Source: Aalborgiella sp963841045 (GTDB taxonomy: Bacteria > Pseudomonadota > Gammaproteobacteria > Burkholderiales > Burkholderiaceae_C). Taken from it: DNA of 64,000 nucleotides. The position numbers and the translations under genes are program-made. Positions 58,547-64,000 of the stretch are shown piece after piece. The stretch is taken from positions 1 to 64,000 of the forward strand of contig CAWJBD010000004.1 in assembly GCA_963841045.1 (NCBI GenBank), written 5' to 3'. The first letter of the stretch is position 1. Every line of letters begins with the position of its first letter. The notes under the pieces are model-generated. The model searched no databases. It had not been told where the DNA came from and saw nothing but the letters and a program-made list of their open reading frames with translations.

Positions 58547-59188
58547 TTATTCAGGTTTTTGCGAAGAAGGTAATCCTGCAGTTTGTACGCGGCGGGCGCC
58601 ATCAAATCGAACATTCCAATAAGGTATACGCATGTCTTCTACGCGAACTTGTCCACCGGCACGAGGTGAATGAATGAATTTTCCATCCCCTAAATACACA
58701 CCGACATGGCTGAATGCTCGTTTCATGGTATTGAAGAATACTAAATCTCCAGCTTTTAAATCATCTTTAGCTATACGCTGGGTGGCATTGGCTTGTTCAA
58801 CTGAGCTGCGTGGTAAAACAAAACCAAGCGCATCTTTGAAAACTGAACGCACAAAGCCACTGCAATCAAAACCAGATTCAGCGCTATTGCCACCAAAACG
58901 ATAGGGTACGCCTAAAAATCCAATTGCAGTGTTGACCAAATCAGAGGTTCTTTCTCCAACTGATTGCGTCACTGTTTGTCCAACATGAACCAACTGTTGA
59001 GTGGATAGTGCAATTTGGCCGCCAATTTGCTTGAGCAAGCCTTTGTTTTCCAACAAATTAGTGATTTCATCATTTTGATTTGTTGCTGCAACCGCTGTAT
59101 TAGTCTGAGGCGTATCTGCGTACACATGCATGCAGGTACTGAGACATGCAATCACTGTAATTTTGACAAGTTGGAATCGAACCTTCAT
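58547..59188 (-). CDS. Secreted NlpC/P60 cell wall peptidase
   Basis: 213 residues from the ATG at 59188 (MKVRFQL). The signal peptide ends near CMHVYA. The NlpC/P60 catalytic triad is visible: Cys in GFDCSGFVRSVF, His in SHVGVYLGDGKFIHSPRAGG. The segment GVPYRFGGNSAESGFDCSGF is typical. It hydrolyses gamma-D-Glu-diaminopimelate bonds in murein stem peptides. Confidence 0.9.
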   Translation of the reverse strand: MKVRFQLVKITVIACLSTCMHVYADTPQTNTAVAATNQNDEITNLLENKGLLKQIGGQIALSTQQLVHVGQTVTQSVGERTSDLVNTAIGFLGVPYRFGGNSAESGFDCSGFVRSVFKDALGFVLPRSSVEQANATQRIAKDDLKAGDLVFFNTMKRAFSHVGVYLGDGKFIHSPRAGGQVRVEDMRIPYWNVRFDGARRVQTAGLPSSQKPE

Positions 59189-59229
59189 CGGCGAATCATA
59201 CACCATTTAATCGCATAACTGAAATGAAA

Positions 59230-59262
59230 AAAGCATTGCAACTTGTTGAGTTGCAATGCTTT
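59230..59262 (-). terminator. Terminator after the SQR-like gene
   Basis: A perfect 13-bp stem, AAAGCATTGCAAC with GTTGCAATGCTTT, and 7-nt loop. On the minus strand it runs into TTTTTTCATTTC, and it lies 31 bp past the stop of the oxidoreductase gene. Confidence 0.88.
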
Positions 59263-59292
59263 ATCAATTAAATTGAGGTGATTGATATGCAA

Positions 59293-60567
59293 TTATTTGA
59301 TTAATCGCACAATTCCCAATGCCTTAAGCACATATTTTTCATATATGGGTTCAGAATTACCTGTTTTCATCTTTCGCATGAAATATTTTTCGAAGGCAAT
59401 TTTCGCATAATGCACCCACTTACCTTTTTTGAACCAATTGACATTGCGTGGTGGAATCTGGGGTAGAGCAACAAATGCAGCACCTGTATCTCCCAAATCA
59501 GCCAAACAAATGGCGTTCCATGTTGCTTTGGTCGATACAGGTTTTCCAGCCAATTCGTCTGTAATATTGTGTACGATAGCTGTCACCATGGTTTCAATCA
59601 TGTAACCCGTTTTTGGTGCACCAGTTGCAACCGGCGTGGCTTCTACGGGTGGAATAGCGACGCAGACACCGGCTGAAAAGATATTTTTATATGCTTTGCT
59701 GCGTTGGTGTTCGTCAATGATTACAAATCCACGTGGATTGCATAAATTGGGCACAGCAGCCACAGCATCCACCCCTTTAAAAGCTGGCAGCATCATGGAC
59801 ATTTTGAATGGCACTTCATGATCTTTCAAAACTGCACCTTGCGCATCAAGTTCAGACACAAAAAGTTTGCCAGCTTCGACTTTAGTGGTCTTCGCATTCA
59901 CAATCCATTTCATATCATGTGAACGCAATTCAGATTCAAGCATCCCTTTGCTATCACCTACGCCACCTAAACCAAGGTGTCCAATATAAGGTTCGCTGGT
60001 CACAAAAGTGATTGGGACTTTGTGACGGATTTTGCGTCTGCGCAGGTCCGTATCCAAGATGAATGCGAATTCATAAGCAGGACCAAAACAACTTGCAAAT
60101 GGCATGGCACCAATCACAACAGGTCCCGGATTTTTCAAAAACTCTTCATAGTCTTTGAAAAAGCTTAGCGCATGATCCACTGTACAAACAGAGTGGGTAT
60201 GACCACCGTGAGGACCAGATCCAGGTACCTCGTCAAAAAATAATTTTGGTCCAGTGGTAATGATTAAATAGTCGTAGCTGACTGTCTCACCATCCAAAAG
60301 TGTTAAGTTGTTGTTTTCCGCATTGATGGAGGTCACTGCTTTGGGTATGAATGAAATCCCTTTTCTTTCCAACATCGGAGCAATTGGTAAGGTTATGGAC
60401 TCTTTGTCACGCCAACCAACGGCAACCCATGGGTTGGAGGGTGTAAATTGGAAATAATCTTGGCTGCTGACCACAGTAATTTTGTGGTCTTTAGAAAGAC
60501 TTTCGCGCATTTCGTAAGCAGCTGGCATGCCGCCGATTCCTGCACCCATAACGACGATATGTGCCAT
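59293..60567 (-). CDS. Sulfide:quinone oxidoreductase-like flavoprotein
   Basis: 424 residues. The FAD-binding Rossmann motif VVMGAGIGGMPAAYEM is at the N-terminus, the second Asp/Gly motif is near FSAGVCVAIPP. Three Cys stand where SQR has its redox Cys: SVCTVDHA (about 127), ASCFGPAYEF (about 160) and NLCNPRGFVIID (about 278). The C-terminal part (WNAICLADLGDTGAAFVALP, YEKYFMRKM) matches SQR-type amphipathic ends for membrane binding. Likely oxidises sulfide and passes electrons to quinone; other disulfide-type oxidoreductases are a weaker alternative. Confidence 0.8.
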   Translation of the reverse strand: MAHIVVMGAGIGGMPAAYEMRESLSKDHKITVVSSQDYFQFTPSNPWVAVGWRDKESITLPIAPMLERKGISFIPKAVTSINAENNNLTLLDGETVSYDYLIITTGPKLFFDEVPGSGPHGGHTHSVCTVDHALSFFKDYEEFLKNPGPVVIGAMPFASCFGPAYEFAFILDTDLRRRKIRHKVPITFVTSEPYIGHLGLGGVGDSKGMLESELRSHDMKWIVNAKTTKVEAGKLFVSELDAQGAVLKDHEVPFKMSMMLPAFKGVDAVAAVPNLCNPRGFVIIDEHQRSKAYKNIFSAGVCVAIPPVEATPVATGAPKTGYMIETMVTAIVHNITDELAGKPVSTKATWNAICLADLGDTGAAFVALPQIPPRNVNWFKKGKWVHYAKIAFEKYFMRKMKTGNSEPIYEKYVLKALGIVRLIK

Positions 60568-60595
60568 AGAAACTCCAATTCTAAATTTTCAAAAA

Positions 60596-60618
60596 CTCTC
60601 CGCATTGTATGCGGAGAG
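60596..60618 (-). terminator. Terminator after the SCP2-like gene
   Basis: A perfect 10-bp stem CTCTCCGCAT/ATGCGGAGAG with a 3-nt loop, followed on the minus strand by TTTTTGAAAATTT. Confidence 0.85.
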
Positions 60619-60624
60619 GGTGGC

Positions 60625-61137
60625 TTACTTAGCAGGGCAAGCTTTGTCTCCAGCAATCTTGCCTGGCAATCGCAAGAATGCTTCAAACGGATCCATCACA
60701 CTCATGGCTTCCATTTTAGGTCCTGTAAATTCCAATCGGCCAAACATCATAGCCTTCATGGGGCCATATTCACCAGCGCCCATTTGGTTCCAGCGCTCGG
60801 TAGTCGCGTGCATGGTGTAATCGTAGGAATACGCCATTTTAGCGGCTGTTACCTTACCACCGTAGGTGCAGATGGCTTTCCCATCCTTGGCTTGAATTTT
60901 CATTTCCGATTGTGTTTCTTCGCCACAATCTGTGCGATATAAACGGATGAGTTTGTAACCACGGTTGTTGTCGTTTTTAATCCAATCACCAGCCAATCCG
61001 GTAGTAAGTAGATTGTCTTTATTCCAAGCTTCGCAAGCTTGCGTTGTCCATTCTGCAGACATCATTGCAGGTGCTGCAAAAGCAGCACCTGTGAATGAGA
61101 CTGCAGCGGCAATGAGTATTGACGCTCGTTTCATCAA
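60625..61137 (-). CDS. Exported SCP2-like sterol/lipid-binding protein
   Basis: 170 residues. The signal peptide ends at AAFA. The C-terminal part (MKAMMFGRLEFTGPKMEAMS, then FEAFLRLPGKI) resembles SCP2 sterol-carrier domains as found in periplasmic betaproteobacterial proteins; the middle has a Cys pair (DCGEE, ICTYGG). It starts 18 bp after fadL on the same strand, which points to handling of hydrophobic compounds taken up by FadL. Confidence 0.6.
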   Translation of the reverse strand: MMKRASILIAAAVSFTGAAFAAPAMMSAEWTTQACEAWNKDNLLTTGLAGDWIKNDNNRGYKLIRLYRTDCGEETQSEMKIQAKDGKAICTYGGKVTAAKMAYSYDYTMHATTERWNQMGAGEYGPMKAMMFGRLEFTGPKMEAMSVMDPFEAFLRLPGKIAGDKACPAK

Positions 61138-61154
61138 TTAGCTCCGTCTAGCGA

Positions 61155-62414
61155 TTAAAATTTCCAACCGAATTGAATGCCCAAAGAATTTTGTGACATG
61201 CGAATCGATTCATTGCCGGCTAAGAAAGATTGACCAGAAACCGTTTGCTTAGGTGCATGCATGTAAGCTACAGTCAACTCTGATGTCTTAGACAAAGCAT
61301 ACGTGCCACCGAGGGTGAAGTGAGTGGTTGTTACACCAGGCGCAACGATATTGAATGACACATCACGACCTTGAATAGGGCTGTCTGATTTGTTAAAACC
61401 AGCACGTAATTTCAAAGCAGGCATGGCTTGCCATTCAACACCAATTTTGAAAACATTCACATCAGACCAACCAAATCCGGGAGCACCTTTTGAACCAAGT
61501 GGCATGCGGTTTGTGCTTGGATTGCCAATGGAGGTTACATCTGAGTAGTTGATACGCTGGAAGTCTGCAGCCACATTGATGGCAGGTGTAACTTGGAAGC
61601 TCATGCCCAAGGTCAAGTTTTCAGGAATATCAAATGAGCCAGAATCTGCAAATAAGCCCGCATATTTCTTGAATTTGCTCATTTTGGTTTTAGGTGAATA
61701 TGAAGCACCAATTGAGAACTGATCATTGAGCTTGCCCAAATAACCGATGCGTACACCCAGACCACTGCTACTGTCTGTCCCATTATTGGTTACTTTGCTA
61801 GGGTCTGATGACATTTGGGTAAATGCATGCAAACCTTTAGCCTTAAATTGTTGGTATACCAGCAAGGGAGAAATACCTACTGAGTGGTTGCTGTTCATTT
61901 TGTAGGCGATGGTGGGCGCAACAATCAGCTGTTCCAAATTCACGCCCAAATCACCTGCGCCACACAAGATGTTCGCTGGTCCCTGGCCGCAGTTCAATTG
62001 ACCTCCTGCATAATCGGTGTTCATGCCACCATTGCCATATACGGTAACACCGACGCTCATTTTGTCATTCAAGGTTTTGTTGTATCCCATTTCAGGAACA
62101 AAAAACGTTTTGCTGCCACTGGTAACCGATGTATCCAACGGTCCAGCGCCTGTTCTGCTTGCTGCGCGATCAGGCATGAAAATATTCAAACCAATGTCTG
62201 CACGGTCACCAGCAGATGCGGCAGCTGCTGGGTTATTAGCACCTGCAAAAGTATTGTCTGTGGAGGTAACGGCTGCACCGCCCATGCCCAAGGCTTTCAT
62301 ACCATAGCCATGTGGGAAGTAGCCATCGGTTGCGTAAGCTGAGCTGGCTGCCAGCAATGCGCAAACGGGTGTGAGATAGTAGCGTGTAAAACGGCTGTTA
62401 TGTTTCTTCATCAT
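61155..62414 (-). CDS. FadL/OmpP1-family outer membrane channel for hydrophobic compounds
   Basis: 419 residues. A signal peptide (LLAASSAYA) leads to the N-terminal hatch region with the family motif KALGMGGAAVTSTDNTFAGA and NPAAAAS. Then a 14-strand-like barrel with alternating residues ends in aromatic MSQNSLGIQFGWKF, with the terminal Phe typical of BamA substrates. Transports long-chain fatty acids or aromatic hydrocarbons. Transcribed with the SCP2-like gene. Confidence 0.9.
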   Translation of the reverse strand: MMKKHNSRFTRYYLTPVCALLAASSAYATDGYFPHGYGMKALGMGGAAVTSTDNTFAGANNPAAAASAGDRADIGLNIFMPDRAASRTGAGPLDTSVTSGSKTFFVPEMGYNKTLNDKMSVGVTVYGNGGMNTDYAGGQLNCGQGPANILCGAGDLGVNLEQLIVAPTIAYKMNSNHSVGISPLLVYQQFKAKGLHAFTQMSSDPSKVTNNGTDSSSGLGVRIGYLGKLNDQFSIGASYSPKTKMSKFKKYAGLFADSGSFDIPENLTLGMSFQVTPAINVAADFQRINYSDVTSIGNPSTNRMPLGSKGAPGFGWSDVNVFKIGVEWQAMPALKLRAGFNKSDSPIQGRDVSFNIVAPGVTTTHFTLGGTYALSKTSELTVAYMHAPKQTVSGQSFLAGNESIRMSQNSLGIQFGWKF

Positions 62415-62463
62415 TGTCTCCTAGGTTGTTGCAAAATTTGCTTCTTAATTGAAGCGCGGGTTT

Positions 62464-64000
62464 TCACAGGGGCGTGATCGGTGGCATGTTTGTTTCAAGT
62501 TTTGTATTCGTCGGTCGAGAGTTATCGGGTTGCTTCGCGCACTCATTGAATACGCGACTGTTACAAGTGGCACAGATGCTAGGATTCATATAATACATCG
62601 CAGTCCGAATAGCTTCATCTGTATTCGTGACAATGGCATCGGAACCTAACAAATCTTCTTCTTGAAAATCTTCAAGCATGCGGCTGACTTGGGTATTGGC
62701 ACGGGTAAATATTACTTTTTTATTTTCACGTTTTGCCAAATGCAAAATTCCTTCTAGCGCGCGCTGTCCAGTCGTGTCCATCATTGACACTTTCATCAAG
62801 CGCAAGACATATACATTAGGGTTCAGCTTTGCAAAAGCGCCGCGTATCGTTCGCTCAAAAGCTTTGGCTATGCCGAAAAATAATGGCCCTTGAGCTTCGT
62901 GGAACAATACTTGTGGACATATGCCTTCTTTCGCTAGGCCTGCATAACTGGTAATGCCCGCTAAATCAACTTCTGCAGGAATGATCTCACTCATGTGTTT
63001 GATGAACAAAAATGACGCGAGAACCATTCCAACTTCAATGGCAACAGTAAGGTCAACGAAAACTGTCAATAAAACAGTCGCTAAAAATACCGCTTTGTCG
63101 GCATTCGGAGCATGCTGAAGCAAATGTTTAGCGTGTTTGAATTCACCCAACTTGCTTGCTACAACAACCAAAATAGCTGCCAAAACCGCCATGGGTACTT
63201 GGCTCGCCAATGGCGCTGCCAACCAAATGATCAGTAACACGAATACCGCATGAGAAAAACCAGCTACACGCGTTTGCGCGCCATTTTGAATATTTGCTCC
63301 TGTACGTGCGATCACACCCGTAGCTGGCATGCCACCAAAGATGGGGGATAACAGATTAGCAGCCCCTTGCGCAATGAGCTCGCGATTAGGTTCATGTCGA
63401 TCACCACTCAAATTATCGGCTACGACGGCTGATAACAAAGCTTCAACACCAATCAGAACAGCTATTGTGAAAGCTGGCCGGATGAGTTCGAGTGCGCGCG
63501 CCATGCTGATTTGGGGCAAACTGGGAGCAGGCAGATTGGATGGAACGGCTCCAAATAAACTCGAGATGGTTTCCACAGGAAACGAAAAAGTCATTGCGAT
63601 GGTTGTGCCCACAATCAAACCAATCAAAGCGCCAGGAATCCGTTTAAGCAGTGGTAACTTTGGTCGAAAAATAATGGCTACCAATGTGATGCAAGCCAGC
63701 AGTACAGACCATGCATTGATGTGAGTCAGATTCTTCAGTGTTTCAAACATGTTGTCATGAAAAAACTCATGACTTGGTAATCGCTGCACCAAACCCGTTG
63801 CACCTATCATTTTTTCGCCGCTGGCACTTTTCAGAACCAAGCCAAAAATATTGTTCAGCTGTGTAGCAACAATACTGATGGCAATACCCGAAGTGAAACC
63901 CAGTACAACAGGGTAGGGTATGTATTCAATCAACTTCCCAAATCGCAGCCAGCCCATGATGACGAGCAATACACCCGCAATCAGACCCGCCACCATGACA
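62464..64000 (-). CDS. SulP-family anion transporter (N-terminus beyond window)
   Basis: At least 510 residues of a SulP permease: membrane helices including EYIPYPVVLGFTSGIAISIV (the sulfate transporter signature), GMPATGVIARTGANIQNGAQ and VDLTVAIEVGMVLASFLFIK, then a C-terminal STAS domain (VYVLRLMKVSMMDTTGQRAL) and a Cys-containing tail (SICATCNSRVF). The reading frame runs to the window edge and about the first 90 residues, with two or three helices, are missing. Substrate could be sulfate or bicarbonate. Confidence 0.88.
   Translation of the reverse strand, partial: VMVAGLIAGVLLVIMGWLRFGKLIEYIPYPVVLGFTSGIAISIVATQLNNIFGLVLKSASGEKMIGATGLVQRLPSHEFFHDNMFETLKNLTHINAWSVLLACITLVAIIFRPKLPLLKRIPGALIGLIVGTTIAMTFSFPVETISSLFGAVPSNLPAPSLPQISMARALELIRPAFTIAVLIGVEALLSAVVADNLSGDRHEPNRELIAQGAANLLSPIFGGMPATGVIARTGANIQNGAQTRVAGFSHAVFVLLIIWLAAPLASQVPMAVLAAILVVVASKLGEFKHAKHLLQHAPNADKAVFLATVLLTVFVDLTVAIEVGMVLASFLFIKHMSEIIPAEVDLAGITSYAGLAKEGICPQVLFHEAQGPLFFGIAKAFERTIRGAFAKLNPNVYVLRLMKVSMMDTTGQRALEGILHLAKRENKKVIFTRANTQVSRMLEDFQEEDLLGSDAIVTNTDEAIRTAMYYMNPSICATCNSRVFNECAKQPDNSRPTNTKLETNMPPITPL

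Overview
The window looks like a composite of three genomes. Bases 1 to about 2,540 are eukaryotic: a spliced minus-strand gene with GT-AG introns and tandemly duplicated small exons, of a style that fits a green alga (my inference, no marker gene). Bases about 2,600 to 23,965 come from an AT-rich Bacteroidetes, shown by SusC/SusD, an ECF sigma factor with FecR, and three type IX secretion (T9SS) C-terminal domains. Bases about 23,967 to 64,000 come from a betaproteobacterium of Burkholderiales type (pheST-ihfA, feoAB, orn, clpSA, a Bug/TctC receptor). Both boundaries cut through sequence in a way that suggests an assembly chimera, for example an alga assembled with its associated bacteria. 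A third discontinuity lies inside the Bacteroidetes part at about 3,123.

The Bacteroidetes block is almost wholly on the minus strand. Transcription runs from an ECF sigma factor and FecR anti-sigma factor to SusC and SusD, then to a GH28-like beta-helix enzyme, a GH16 glucanase-like lipoprotein, ribokinase, an ADP-ribosylglycohydrolase-family lipoprotein, a ureide-permease-like transporter and a broken secreted beta-helix protein. This is a polysaccharide utilisation locus joined to a ribose or nucleoside salvage set. Upstream lie two beta-helix proteins and a GH9 cellulase-like enzyme with T9SS sorting domains; the GH9 gene carries an in-frame stop just before its end and sorting domain.

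The betaproteobacterial block is mostly housekeeping: a truncated DEAD-box helicase, a TctC receptor, a CobD/CbiB-like protein, rsgA, an M48 protease, orn, clpS-clpA, sbcB, feoA-feoB, a HupE/UreJ-like protein with a TPR partner, prfB with its programmed frameshift, thrS-infC-rpmI-rplT-pheS-pheT-ihfA-merR, tRNA-Pro, cobQ, an RNB exoribonuclease, an NlpC/P60 protein, a sulfide:quinone oxidoreductase-like protein, FadL and SulP. Between prfB and thrS sits a less familiar five-gene set built around an MglA/CvnD-like small GTPase and roadblock proteins.

The most interesting signal is a dispersed palindromic repeat of about 50-60 bp, seen only in the betaproteobacterial part. I find nine copies between 27,695 and 54,157. 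Most are intergenic, but three lie inside reading frames: an in-frame insertion in exonuclease I, the C-terminus of RsgA, and the signal peptide of the HupE-like protein. This resembles the Rickettsia palindromic elements in behaviour.

Many genes in both bacterial parts carry single-base frameshifts. Because they hit essential genes (thrS, prfB), most are probably sequencing errors rather than true pseudogenes.
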